A stretch of DNA of 64,000 bases. Source: Methanoculleus formosensis (GTDB lineage: Archaea; Halobacteriota; Methanomicrobia; Methanomicrobiales; Methanoculleaceae). The translations under genes and the position numbers were made by a program. The stretch spans positions 124,001 through 188,000 of the forward strand of contig NZ_VHLL01000003.1 in the NCBI RefSeq assembly GCF_025384765.1, read 5' to 3'. The notes below the pieces were generated by a model. That model searched no databases and was not told the DNA's origin. It was given only the letters and a program-made list of their open reading frames with translations. Positions 42,229-51,013 of this stretch are shown here, piece after piece. The stretch's first letter is position 1. Each line of letters begins with the position of its first letter.

Positions 42229-42950
42229 GAGACCGATGGCTCGCTATCGGCATCGCCATCGTGGTGATATTCGTCTTCTGGCGTGCCTCCTACGTCCCGC
42301 CCGGCTACGAGATGATTCACTACGAGACCGTCCCCGTCCTCCCGGCAGAGCGGTACAACCCCCCGTTCATCGAGATCTGGGAAGCGATGGAGCGCGAGAT
42401 CCCGTTCGAGAACGAGACGGCGAAGTCGCCGCTGCTCGTCATGGAGTTCGATAGGAACGGCTCGTTCACCTACATCCAGTTCGCGTTCTTCGCCGATATG
42501 GAGGGGGAGGCCTGGGTCCACTCCGCCTTCGTCCTCCAGAACGGGAGCGCCTACCTCTCGTCCCAGCGACTCGACTACCGCCCTCCCCACGCCCATCCGC
42601 TCGGAGCTCTCGCTGCCCTCGATGAGATCCCGTTCGACCAAATCTCCTATGGCACGAAGGGAATGAATTTGAAGGTCTTCTACCACGAGCAGAACCGGAC
42701 CTACAACGACACCTACAAAAACATCTACGCTGTCGAGAACGGCACCCTCCGCCCGCTGGAGTTCGTCTCCTTTGCCACCACGGAGGTCTGGAACACCATC
42801 GAGATCTACCCAAGGGACCCGCCGGACGGAAACCGGACGCCGACCGCCATCGACGAGGACCCGCGGGCGCTGGTCGTCTTTCCTCCACGGGAGATCGCCC
42901 TGGCGGAGAGGGTTGTGTACGCGGAGACGGACGGCACAGAAAAGGTATAA
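42225..42950 (+). CDS. Membrane-anchored extracellular protein, function unknown
   Basis: This 241-residue protein has one N-terminal membrane helix (WLAIGIAIVVIFVFWRASYV) and an extracytoplasmic domain with several N-glycosylation-type sequons (NGS, NRT, NDT, NGT). No known family is recognised. Its ATG overlaps the stop of the propeller gene by four bases. The C-terminal residues AETDGTEKV are nearly repeated at the end of the gene at 43731-44288. In both copies the DNA for this end contains the TATA box of the following gene. Confidence 0.7.
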   Translation: MRDRWLAIGIAIVVIFVFWRASYVPPGYEMIHYETVPVLPAERYNPPFIEIWEAMEREIPFENETAKSPLLVMEFDRNGSFTYIQFAFFADMEGEAWVHSAFVLQNGSAYLSSQRLDYRPPHAHPLGALAALDEIPFDQISYGTKGMNLKVFYHEQNRTYNDTYKNIYAVENGTLRPLEFVSFATTEVWNTIEIYPRDPPDGNRTPTAIDEDPRALVVFPPREIALAERVVYAETDGTEKV

Positions 42951-42953
42951 ATG
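42944..42953 (+). promoter_or_regulatory. TATA box inside the 3' end of the preceding gene
   Basis: GGTATAAATG spans the last codon and stop of the 42225 gene. It lies about 40 bases before the ATG at 42988. The same sequence block with a TATA box recurs at 44260-44290. Confidence 0.6.
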
Positions 42954-42987
42954 ACCCGTTCCAATCGTTCATTCAAGGAGCCGGACA

Positions 42988-43734
42988 ATGAAACGAAACC
43001 TCTGGATGATCCTCTGTATTCTCGTGCTGATATCGGCCATAGCCCCGGCGGCGGCCGGGGAGGAGCCGGTCGAGACCTCGACGTTCCTCTCGGTCACCTC
43101 ACCGAAGCAGTACGAGATGGTATGGAGCGATCTTGTCCCGCCCGAGGTCACGGTCGTCGGCCGGGCCGAGGCCTCGAACGGGATACGGGACGTGGTGGTC
43201 GAGAGCAGCGTCGGGAAGGTCTCGTGCGGGAACGCGACCAACTTCTCCTGCACCGTCCCGGTCGCGGAGGGGAACGAGACGATCACCGTGACTCTGATCG
43301 ACAGCCTGGGAAAGACCTCTGAGGCGGCGCTGCACGTCTACGTCAACGTCGATATCCCGCCGCCGCCGTGGATCTCTGTGATCGGGACGGTGCGGGACGC
43401 CGACGGTCGGCCGGTTCCGGGCGCAACGGTGAGGTTCGAGTCCGCCCTCCCGCTCGCCTGGGGACCGCACCCCGTGACGACCGGGACCGCCGACGACGGC
43501 GGTTACCTTATAGCGAACGCGTTCGGTTACGGACAGAACATATCGGTCGAGAAGGAAGGCTACCTCCCCCTGCACCGGGAAGTCGTCTTCGAGAACACTA
43601 CCAACCGGCTCGACCTGGAACTGGAGCCGGAGCCGCCGCAGGCCCGGATCGCGCCCGGGTTCTCCGCCGGGATGGGCATCCTTGCGCTCGCGGGAGGGCT
43701 GCTCGCCGCCCATGGGGCGAGGCGGGAGAGGTGA
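42988..43734 (+). CDS. Secreted surface protein with carboxypeptidase-regulatory-like domain and PGF-CTERM-type tail
   Basis: The 248-residue protein has a signal peptide (MKRNLWMILCILVLISAIAPAAA), a first beta domain (residues 30-120), and a carboxypeptidase-regulatory-like domain (SVIGTVRDADGRPVPGATVRFES). It ends with ARIAPGFSAGMGILALAGGLL-type sequence followed by basic residues. PGF before a hydrophobic helix and a basic end is the PGF-CTERM signal recognised by archaeosortase A, which swaps the tail for a lipid anchor. It is therefore probably a lipid-anchored surface protein. Its function is unknown. Confidence 0.78.
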   Translation: MKRNLWMILCILVLISAIAPAAAGEEPVETSTFLSVTSPKQYEMVWSDLVPPEVTVVGRAEASNGIRDVVVESSVGKVSCGNATNFSCTVPVAEGNETITVTLIDSLGKTSEAALHVYVNVDIPPPPWISVIGTVRDADGRPVPGATVRFESALPLAWGPHPVTTGTADDGGYLIANAFGYGQNISVEKEGYLPLHREVVFENTTNRLDLELEPEPPQARIAPGFSAGMGILALAGGLLAAHGARRER

Positions 43735-44288
43735 ACCGCGCATACCGGTTCGGCGCGGCTGCTCTGACAATCGTTGCGGCGGGACTGGTCTTCGCGTTCC
43801 TCGTCCCTCCGGTTCAGCTGACCGAATACGATGCCACCGGTGACGAATTCAGGAAAACGGCAATATTTCTGCATGACGGGAGGGAGGTCTTCCCCGTATC
43901 GGTGCTTAACGAACCGCTCCCCGCTTCCGGCCGGGCACGACTGGTTGTCGAACTCGGGGATCGTGCAGGGATGCGTATCGAGAGCGTGACGATCGGCATC
44001 CGGGGTTCCACGGAGGCATACCTGGAGGCTCTCGGCGGCGATTCCCCGGTTATCCGTTTTCAGCACGCAACCGACGGCGGATACGGGAGCATTCTTGAGA
44101 TCCCGGATACGGGGGTTCAGGGCAACGGGGCGATGATGATCCCGTTCCTCCTCGCCTCACGCGGGACGGAGAATCTGACAGTCGATGTCAATGCACAGCT
44201 CTCGGAGACGACCTTCCCGTGGCGCCGGTTCGTGGCCCGGCACCAGTTCGATGTCCGTGGGGAGACGGACGGCACAGAAAGGATATAA
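43731..44288 (+). CDS. Membrane-anchored extracellular protein, distant relative of the 42225 gene
   Basis: The GTG start overlaps the previous stop (GTGA). The 185-residue product has one membrane helix near the N-terminus (ALTIVAAGLVFAFLVPPV) and a beta-rich outer domain. It ends VRGETDGTERI, matching the end of the protein encoded by 42225-42950. The two genes may be old duplicates whose ends have been kept because they also encode the next promoter. No known family is recognised. Confidence 0.7.
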   Translation: MNRAYRFGAAALTIVAAGLVFAFLVPPVQLTEYDATGDEFRKTAIFLHDGREVFPVSVLNEPLPASGRARLVVELGDRAGMRIESVTIGIRGSTEAYLEALGGDSPVIRFQHATDGGYGSILEIPDTGVQGNGAMMIPFLLASRGTENLTVDVNAQLSETTFPWRRFVARHQFDVRGETDGTERI

Positions 44289-44290
44289 AG
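44282..44290 (+). promoter_or_regulatory. TATA box inside the 3' end of the 43731 gene
   Basis: GATATAAAG overlaps the stop region of the 43731 gene. It would start transcription near 44311, giving the next gene (ATG 44394) a leader of about 80 bases. Confidence 0.55.
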
Positions 44291-44393
44291 CCTTCTCCCA
44301 AACTGCTCTCGTATAGACCTCCCGTTGCGCTCATGAGCGCCTCAACCCAAACCCCGAGAGGAACAGGCGTCCCGGGAGGCCGGAGTCGATCCG

Positions 44394-46010
44394 ATGAAAT
44401 ATCTTTACGTTATTCTTCTTCTCTGCCTGCTTCTCCTCCCTGCGGCGGCGGCCGAAACCCCCCGCCCAGCCGAAAGCCCGGTGGAGGCGCCCGTCGACCG
44501 GCTTGAGATCGACGACGCGGTGAAACAGGCGTCACCCTACTACGTCATGCTCGCCGGGACGGAAGACGAGCGGGAGAACCTGCTCGGCTACATTGATCGC
44601 TCCCCCCGCTCCGTCGAAGAGAAAGAAGCGATGAAGGAGTCCCTCCGCGAGATCTGGGAGAAATACCCGGTGGTGCGCGAGACCGGAGATTCGGTGACCC
44701 GGATCGCGTTCGACCCGGCGGCGGGAGAGAACCCGGTCCTGACCGACGAGGAAAACACCCGGCTCGCCGAGATTGCCCGGGCCATGGCGGAGGCGTTTGC
44801 CACCGAGCCCACGGGCACGCAGGCCACCTGGTACGACCTCTCCATCTGGCTGATCAAGACGGACGGACAGGGGAGCGAGGCCTGGAACCGGACTTACCCC
44901 GCCGGGGATAGTGCGGACGTCGCGGCGGTGCTCCAGGCGGACGACGGGGGATACCTGATCGCCGGAAACACCGGGTTCCGGGACGCCCTGCTGCTCAGGA
45001 CGGACGCCGACGGCAACGAAGTCTGGAGGAAGACCTATGGCGGGCCGGACTGGGACAGCGTGCGTGCCGTGGCCGCGACCGACGATGGAAACTACGTCGT
45101 CGCCGGGAGCACCGGATGGACGCCGGAGAAGGATACGCGCAGCGCCTGGCTCTTCAAGGTCGCGCCGGACGGCCGGGAGGTCTGGAGCCGGACGTTCCCG
45201 GGGGACGGGCTCTTCTCGACGGTCGCCATGACCGGTGACGACGGGTTCATCCTCGGCGGGAAGAGGACGTCCGGGACCGACAACGCATGGCTGGTCAAGG
45301 TCGACCGCGACGGGAGAGAGGAGTGGAGCCGGTCCATCGGCGGCAACGGTTCCGGGCTTGTGGACAGCGTCATATCGACCCCGATCGACAAAGGCTTCCT
45401 CGTCGCGGTGAGGAACCCCTGGGAAGCGGATCGTTCCAGGACCGCCGTGCCCATCCGGGTGTTCAAGACCGACCCGGCGGGGGAGGTTCTCTGGACGAAG
45501 ACGCTTGACGGGATGGACGGCGGCACCGGCGCGACTCTTCTCGAGGTGCCCGGCGGAGGCGCCGTCGGTTACCTCGTCGCCGGCGGGGCATTCCGGCCCG
45601 GAAGCGACCTCCCCGGCCCCTGTCTCATCAAGATCGGCGGCACCGGGAATGTCGCCTGGACCGTGACGCCGGAGATCCCCGGCATCTTGGTCACGTCGGC
45701 GGTCGCGCCGTCTCCGGGGCAGTATGCCTTCACCGGCACGGTCTACGCCGGAGGGCCGCACGACGGGTGGCTGGTGCTCCTGGACCATACGGGGAACGTC
45801 ACCGTTGCGCACTCGTTCGGCGGTGATGCGACCAACGATATCTCGGCCCTTGCGGCGACGGACGACGGCGGCTATGTCCTCGCCGGCACGACCCGGTCGT
45901 TCGGGGAGAACGGGTGGACGGCGCCCGCCCGCGCCCCCGGGTTCGGGACGCTCGCGGCGACGGTCGCCTGCGGGATCGCGCTCCTGTGCCGTGGGGTGAG
46001 GCGGGGATGA
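44394..46010 (+). CDS. Secreted beta-propeller protein with PGF-CTERM-type tail
   Basis: This 538-residue protein has a signal peptide (KYLYVILLLCLLLLPAAAAE), a helical region to about residue 130, then a propeller. At least six blades share a pattern such as 'DGNEVWRKTYGGPDWDSVRA' followed by 'DDGNYVVAGSTG'. Similar blades occur in the gene at 40647-42228. The C-terminus ARAPGFGTLAATVACGIALL with basic residues fits a PGF-CTERM anchor. It is likely a lipid-anchored surface protein that binds ligands or partners. It is coupled to the next gene by ATGA. Confidence 0.82.
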   Translation: MKYLYVILLLCLLLLPAAAAETPRPAESPVEAPVDRLEIDDAVKQASPYYVMLAGTEDERENLLGYIDRSPRSVEEKEAMKESLREIWEKYPVVRETGDSVTRIAFDPAAGENPVLTDEENTRLAEIARAMAEAFATEPTGTQATWYDLSIWLIKTDGQGSEAWNRTYPAGDSADVAAVLQADDGGYLIAGNTGFRDALLLRTDADGNEVWRKTYGGPDWDSVRAVAATDDGNYVVAGSTGWTPEKDTRSAWLFKVAPDGREVWSRTFPGDGLFSTVAMTGDDGFILGGKRTSGTDNAWLVKVDRDGREEWSRSIGGNGSGLVDSVISTPIDKGFLVAVRNPWEADRSRTAVPIRVFKTDPAGEVLWTKTLDGMDGGTGATLLEVPGGGAVGYLVAGGAFRPGSDLPGPCLIKIGGTGNVAWTVTPEIPGILVTSAVAPSPGQYAFTGTVYAGGPHDGWLVLLDHTGNVTVAHSFGGDATNDISALAATDDGGYVLAGTTRSFGENGWTAPARAPGFGTLAATVACGIALLCRGVRRG

Positions 46011-46549
46011 AGGCCGGCCCGCTTATCGCCGCGAGCGCGGTCTTCTTCTTCCTCTGGGTGATCATGCCGGTGACGCTCGCATCCCATGGCTCCATCGGCC
46101 CGGGGAGTGTGATATTCCTGCTCTCGCTCATCTCGCTCGTCGGGTCGGTTGAGTTCCTGCGCGGGATGCGGCGGGAGTCGTCCCGGTGGTTCTGGGGCAT
46201 TCCGTTCGCGGCCGTCTGCACCGCACTTCTGCTCTGGACGGGTATCACCGAGTGGGTTGTGTTGGATCATCCCGGGAACCCTGCCTTCCAGATGACGTTC
46301 TTTCTCCCCCCGGCCGCGGCACTGCTCCTCTGCTCCTTCCCGGACGACTGCCGGGCGAGGCTGCGGATACCGACCGGCGTCGTCGCGATCCTCGGTATCG
46401 TCTCGCTCTTCCTTGCCTCTGGTGCGTTCTTCATCCCCACTCCCGTGCCCGCACCGGGCGTCATGGAGTTTGTCGGACCCCTGTATGCCCTCCTCCTCAT
46501 GCCGGTCGTCGGGCTGATCCTCATCGTGGCGGGGGTAGCCTGCCGATGA
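46007..46549 (+). CDS. Polytopic membrane protein, function unknown
   Basis: The 180-residue protein has five predicted membrane helices (LIAASAVFFFLWVIMPVTLA, SVIFLLSLISLVGSVEF, WFWGIPFAAVCTALLLWTG, GVVAILGIVSLFLASGAF, LYALLLMPVVGLILIVAG). No catalytic motif is visible. Its start overlaps the propeller gene by four bases and its stop overlaps the lipoprotein gene by four bases, so the three are translated as one unit. This suggests a membrane partner for the surface proteins. No family name is recognised. Confidence 0.75.
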   Translation: MKAGPLIAASAVFFFLWVIMPVTLASHGSIGPGSVIFLLSLISLVGSVEFLRGMRRESSRWFWGIPFAAVCTALLLWTGITEWVVLDHPGNPAFQMTFFLPPAAALLLCSFPDDCRARLRIPTGVVAILGIVSLFLASGAFFIPTPVPAPGVMEFVGPLYALLLMPVVGLILIVAGVACR

Positions 46550-47637
46550 AGCCCGGCCCCCTCGCGCTCCTCCTCGTCCTCGCCTGCACCGCCGGGTGCC
46601 TCGGCACCGCCGCGGATCCGCCGCCGGCGGACGAGATCGCCGCCCGGTTCGTCGCGGCAGAGGGACAGGCGGAAGACTTCTCCGCCACCGTAACGATATC
46701 TGCCGGTTCCGAGAACGTCACCGTCAGGCTGTTTCAGAAAGGCCCCGGGTGTTACCGGCTCGAATACCTGGAGCCCGCGGAGATCGCCGGGACTGTCGTC
46801 GTCTCGAACGGCACGCGGAAGTGGCGTTACGACCCGGCGACCCGGACGGCGCTGACGGTCGCCGGGCCGTACATGGCCGCCGCCTTCTCCGAACCGCCCT
46901 ACCCAGGCTGGGCGGAGGAGGTCCGGGGGTACACGAAGACGGTTGCGAAACCGCTCTCGGAGCAGAACGCCTCATACCGGGATAGCGAGACCATCGACGG
47001 CCGCACCGCCTACCTCCTTGAAGTCGCGGGGGATGCAAAACTCTTCGAGGCTCCCACCCGGTATCGCAAGGCGGTGCACCGCTTCAAAGTACGGATCGAC
47101 GCCGAAACCTGGCTCCTCCTCGGCGTCGAGATGTACGGGAGGGAAGGAAACCTGATCCTCTCCGCCCGGTATACCGACCTCTCGGCAAACACCGGGCTCC
47201 CGGACGACCTCTTCGTCGTCGACCCGCCGGCCGGAACCACGATCCGGCCAATGCCGACGGCCGCGATCACGCCGCTCTTCTTATCGAGCATCGACGACGC
47301 CCGGCACTATTGTGTGGAGATGCCGTCCTCCCTCCCGGAGGGGTACGTCTTCAGGGAAGGGGCGCATCTCCCCGGCGGCTACACCACACTCCGGTTCACG
47401 GACGGCAGCAACGACCTGGAGGTCGTGCAACGGCTCTACGACCCCTACCGGGAGGAAAGGGTGCTCCCCGGGACGCCTGAGGCGGTGCTCCTCTCCGACG
47501 GCCGGGAGGCCGAGTACGTCTCCGCCGGCGGGAAGGACCAGCTCCGCTGGCGTGCCGGCGAATACTCCTACCAGGTTACGGGCGCCATGCTCGGCAAAAC
47601 TGAACTCGTGCGGGTGGCGGAATCGATGGTGATGTAG
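46546..47637 (+). CDS. Lipoprotein with LolA-like and DUF4367-like domains
   Basis: This 363-residue protein has a lipobox (LLLVLACTAGC, Cys about 18). Residues 30-230 resemble the outer-membrane lipoprotein sorting protein LolA-type beta fold (EIAARFVAAEGQAEDFSATV, GTVVVSNGTRKWRYDPATRT, WLLLGVEMYG), a fold common in archaeal lipoproteins. The C-terminal 120 residues form a second domain (SSLPEGYVFREGAHLPGGY, RVLPGTPEAVLLSDGREA). A fragment of this second domain recurs in the chimeric pseudogene ending at 38068. It ends the envelope operon. Confidence 0.82.
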   Translation: MKPGPLALLLVLACTAGCLGTAADPPPADEIAARFVAAEGQAEDFSATVTISAGSENVTVRLFQKGPGCYRLEYLEPAEIAGTVVVSNGTRKWRYDPATRTALTVAGPYMAAAFSEPPYPGWAEEVRGYTKTVAKPLSEQNASYRDSETIDGRTAYLLEVAGDAKLFEAPTRYRKAVHRFKVRIDAETWLLLGVEMYGREGNLILSARYTDLSANTGLPDDLFVVDPPAGTTIRPMPTAAITPLFLSSIDDARHYCVEMPSSLPEGYVFREGAHLPGGYTTLRFTDGSNDLEVVQRLYDPYREERVLPGTPEAVLLSDGREAEYVSAGGKDQLRWRAGEYSYQVTGAMLGKTELVRVAESMVM

Positions 47638-47699
47638 AGGCTGCGCCGGTTCCGGCAGACGTTCTCTATTGAGGGCGAACACCAGAGCGCTGACGCTAC

Positions 47700-47905
47700 A
47701 GAGCTAAAATAAGAACCACCGCGCCCTGAGAGCGCGTGGCTTCCTGTCCGGACAGGCCTGCACCATGGGGCGTGTATGGGGACCGGTCTCCGCGGCACGG
47801 GAGATGCTTTACATCTCCCGTGCCGTTCCCCTCTCTGGAGACCGGTGGCCTCCTGTTTCCCCTCCTCATACCTGCCAGTTGACCAGGAGGCGACGTTGTG
47901 GATTG
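47700..47905. repeat. Highly structured stretch with nested hairpins, possible IS605-related end or structured RNA
   Basis: A 14-bp perfect stem CGGCACGGGAGATG/CATCTCCCGTGCCG around CTTTA (47793-47825) is nested in ACCGGTCTCC (47782-47791) and GGAGACCGGT (47837-47846). A perfect palindrome CCTGTCCGGACAGG (47743-47756) and a small hairpin CGCGC-CCTGAGA-GCGCG (about 47721-47737) lie before it. No gene is present. Miniature IS605-derived elements and their guide RNAs look like this, but a regulatory RNA is equally possible. Confidence 0.5.
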
Positions 47906-48755
47906 AACTGCTGATGAGACACCTGATGTTGGAATGAGACGTGATCTGATATTGTTATCCGGTAAGTTTGTAACGATCGCCTGAAGGATTGCGATGAGAT
48001 TGTTAACGGGCATCGCCCTGTCTAACAGAGAACACCGTGCCAACAGGCAACAACTCTAAGACCTGCCTTATGATAACTCTTTCCATTCATCATTTTAACG
48101 ATATCGCCTTTATTTTGAATAAATAGTAATATAACGCGATTATTGAGGGTGAATGGCCTTTCGCCGAATCCCGTGACGGCACCTCTAAATACCACGACTC
48201 CCCGGGGGCAGAACGGGCCCGTGCTCCCTGCGTTCGCCGCCGTCCGTACCGGTTCAGGCACCCGGTCTTGTATCCCCGGGTAAAGGAATGACAGCCAGGA
48301 ACCTCAAGTGTTCAGGAACAGCGGGTCTGCGCGGGCAGCCCGCTCCCTCCTTGCGGGCCTGATCCGGGATGGTGCGGCGACGGTTCCCTGCACCGCTCTT
48401 CTTCTCTCCCGCCCGGGGGACTGCTTCAGCGGCGGATTCCGGTATGCCCGTAGTCCCGCCGGAGTCACCGTTTAGATGCCATGGTCCTGTAATCGCGGTG
48501 TGGCCTGAATTCCGCTGATAGACGGCTCCTCGCGTTGCGCCGGCCGGTTCGGGAGCCTCAAAGATGGTGGAGTCCGGCGCTCCTACCGGGCAAGGATCTT
48601 CTGCTTCTCCTGCTGGAACTCCTCCTCATGACCATATACTCGACAGGACCAAGAGACATCGTGCGCCTCCGGAGCAGGATGCCGGTTCAACTATATATCT
48701 CGTTCTGTTACCCGGCCTCTCCGGCGGACCGGGCAGTGCCGGTGTCCTCCCCTCC
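47906..48755. other. Long intergenic region without a gene
   Basis: The first part to about 48160 is AT-rich and contains TTATTTTGAATAAATAGTAATATAA near 48110, which could be a promoter but has no clear gene behind it. The rest is GC-rich with only shadow frames. I see no further gene, RNA or repeat that I can support. Confidence 0.45.
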
Positions 48756-50204
48756 TCACCCGAGGGGCGAAAACAGCCGCGATATCGACTCCTTGAACCT
48801 GATCCGGCGGGAGCGCCTGCCGTACCGTTCCGGCGTCAGCTCGGTGCTCAGGGCGAGGTCCTCGATAAAACGTCGTTTCAACTCCTCTCCGACGGCCGCA
48901 TCGTAGAAGAAGGCGTTCGCCTCAAAGTTCAGCCGGAAGCTTCGCACGTCCCAGTTTGCGCTCCCGACCGATCCCGCTTTCCCGTCCACGACGACGGTCT
49001 TTGCATGGATGAAGCCGTTGTCGTAGGTGTAGACCCGCACGCCGGCGTCGAGCAGGTCGGCGGCGAAGGAGAGCGTCGCCCAGTAGACGAAGGGGTGGTC
49101 CGGCTTGCAGGGGATCATCAGGCGGACATCGACGCCGGAGAGGGCCGCGAGAAGCAAGGCGTCCGAGATGCTGTCGTCGGGGATGAAGTAGGGGGTCTGG
49201 AGGTAGACGGACTCGCGGGCGGCGTTGATCAGCTTGAGGTAGCCCTCTTTGACCGGGTTCCAGCGGGTGTCCGGGCCGCCGGAGACGATCTGGACGGCAG
49301 TGGTGCCGCCGCCCTCCGGGTCGGGAAAGTAGACCGGGTCGGCTCTCAGGTACTCGCCGGTCGTGAAGTTCCAGTCGAGGAAGAACCGGAGTTGCAGCAT
49401 CTTCACGGCCTGTCCCGTGATCTTCACGGCAGTATCCCGCCAGTAGCCGAGAGGGCCCCTGCCCAGGTACTCGTCCCCGATATTGAACCCGCCGATGAAG
49501 CCGATCCTGCCGTCGATGACCGCGATCTTTCTATGGTTGCGGTAGTTGATCCGGTAGACCGAGGGGAAGAAGACGCCGATCCGGCCGCCTGCATCCGTCA
49601 GTTCCCGGAACGCAGCCCGCGACCCTCCCCCGGCCCGTGTCCCCAGGGCGTCGAAGAGCAGCCGGACCTCTAACCCCTCCGCTGCCTTCGCGGCGAGCAC
49701 GTGCACGACTTCCCGCCCGAGTTCGTCGTTATTGACGATGAAGTACTCCAGGTGGATATGGTGGCATGCGTCCCGGATTGCGGCGAACAGGGCATCGAAC
49801 AACTCGCTTCCGTCCGTGTAGATCTCGACCCGGTTGCCTTCCGTCAGGAACGCACGGTTGCGCCGGAGGAGTGCGAGAATGACGTCGCGATACCGTTCCG
49901 CTTCCGGGTTGGAGAACCGGTGCTGACTTTCGAGAAATCTCCGGTGCTGCTCCTCGAAGATCGACCTGAGGGTGGCGTCGTCCTTCTCCTTGAGGGTGAA
50001 CAGCCGCTGCCGGGTGTAGTTCTGGCCGAGGAAGAGGTACAGCACGAACCCGACCAGCGGCAGGAAGAAGAGCACCATCAGCCAGGCCAGGGTCGCCGTA
50101 GGGTTTCTCCGCTCAAAGAAGATGACGACGATCGCAAAGAGGGTGTTGAGGAGGTAGATGACGCCCGTGACAAGCGGCCAGTCCATACCAACAATCCCGA
50201 GCAT
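48756..50204 (-). CDS. Cardiolipin synthase-type phospholipase D family protein
   Basis: The 482-residue protein has two N-terminal membrane helices (VIYLLNTLFAIVVIFFE, LAWLMVLFFLPLVGFVLYLF) and two HKD motifs: NYRNHRKIAVIDGRIGFIGG and FIHAKTVVVDGKAGSVGSAN. This is the bacterial Cls layout. In archaea such proteins make archaeal cardiolipin analogues from two phospholipids, acting in the membrane. Met at 50204 is used, with Met at 50186 as an alternative. The gene follows a small membrane protein gene on the same strand, 18 bases upstream. Confidence 0.9.
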   Translation of the reverse strand: MLGIVGMDWPLVTGVIYLLNTLFAIVVIFFERRNPTATLAWLMVLFFLPLVGFVLYLFLGQNYTRQRLFTLKEKDDATLRSIFEEQHRRFLESQHRFSNPEAERYRDVILALLRRNRAFLTEGNRVEIYTDGSELFDALFAAIRDACHHIHLEYFIVNNDELGREVVHVLAAKAAEGLEVRLLFDALGTRAGGGSRAAFRELTDAGGRIGVFFPSVYRINYRNHRKIAVIDGRIGFIGGFNIGDEYLGRGPLGYWRDTAVKITGQAVKMLQLRFFLDWNFTTGEYLRADPVYFPDPEGGGTTAVQIVSGGPDTRWNPVKEGYLKLINAARESVYLQTPYFIPDDSISDALLLAALSGVDVRLMIPCKPDHPFVYWATLSFAADLLDAGVRVYTYDNGFIHAKTVVVDGKAGSVGSANWDVRSFRLNFEANAFFYDAAVGEELKRRFIEDLALSTELTPERYGRRSRRIRFKESISRLFSPLG

Positions 50205-50222
50205 ATTATCCCGCCGCCCGCA

Positions 50223-50762
50223 TCAGAAGACCACCCGGACCAACCCGAGCGCCACGAGCAGGAGGAAGCCGGTGACGAGGATCCATCCCAGCGTGACGAA
50301 GAAGATCGACTGGAGTTTGCTCCACCGCAGAAGCCACCCAATGACGACGCTGGTGTAGAGCCCGATCACCGGGAGCGCAGGAAGGATGATGAGCGTGACT
50401 GCGCCGTACCTCTGCAGGATCGGGTACCGCTCCATCTTCGCCTCCGTGCTCTTCGTGAAACGCCTGACTCTCTCCGACTGCTCGGCAAATACGTCCAGGA
50501 TCTCGTAGATGGCAAGGACGATCCCGAGTTCAACGAACGTCATGACGGCGAGGATGAATGCAGGGTGCAGGCCGAGCCCCACGCCGACGAAAGCGGCGTT
50601 TGCCTGGAGAAGGAGGGTGGAGACGATCAGGGAAAAGACCCTCGCGGTCGGGACGGAGAGGAGAAGGCCGAGGAGCACGGGTATCAGGGTGGCGACGACG
50701 AACGCGATGGCGATTGCCCGAAACCCCTTTCGGATCCCATCAATCGCCTTCGATCGGTCCAT
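50223..50762 (-). CDS. Small multidrug-export-like membrane protein
   Basis: This 179-residue protein has four or five membrane helices. The end YGAVTLIILPALPVIGLYTSVVIGWLLRW resembles the PF06695 'small multidrug export' family, with its proline-glycine-rich helix. ATG at 50762 (MDRSKAIDGIRKGF) is chosen, since the frame upstream is not homologous. It is the first gene of a minus-strand pair with the cardiolipin synthase-type gene. The export function is only a family label and has not been shown in archaea. Confidence 0.7.
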   Translation of the reverse strand: MDRSKAIDGIRKGFRAIAIAFVVATLIPVLLGLLLSVPTARVFSLIVSTLLLQANAAFVGVGLGLHPAFILAVMTFVELGIVLAIYEILDVFAEQSERVRRFTKSTEAKMERYPILQRYGAVTLIILPALPVIGLYTSVVIGWLLRWSKLQSIFFVTLGWILVTGFLLLVALGLVRVVF

Positions 50763-50976
50763 TGTTTCACCCGAACGCCGGGAGAGGGACGAGCCCCGGA
50801 GTTCTTGCAATTCCGGCGTGCCATAGGGTGCGCACTGTGGTATATGAACCTTGCCCCGGGCATTTCGTGCCATGCCCCCCATGCATCTGCGGCAATCGTG
50901 GTGATGAAGGCCACTCTGCACCGCATGAAACCGGAAGACTGTGACAATCCCGGGGAAGGAAAGCAGCGGCGTTCAC

Positions 50977-50991
50977 GATATATATTTATAC
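50977..50991 (+). promoter_or_regulatory. TATA box of the psiE-like gene
   Basis: CGATATATATTTATACG at 50977-50991 is a strong TATA box. Its centre lies about 28 bases before the ATG at 51014, so the mRNA is probably leaderless and the in-frame TTG at 50996 is not used. Confidence 0.75.
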
Positions 50992-51013
50992 GGGCTTGCA
51001 GGATGGCCTGTGC

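Noticed and set aside
47905-47960. CTGATGA and CTGA boxes that resemble a C/D-box small RNA
   Set aside because: The spacing between the boxes (about five bases) is too short for a guide region, so the match is probably chance.
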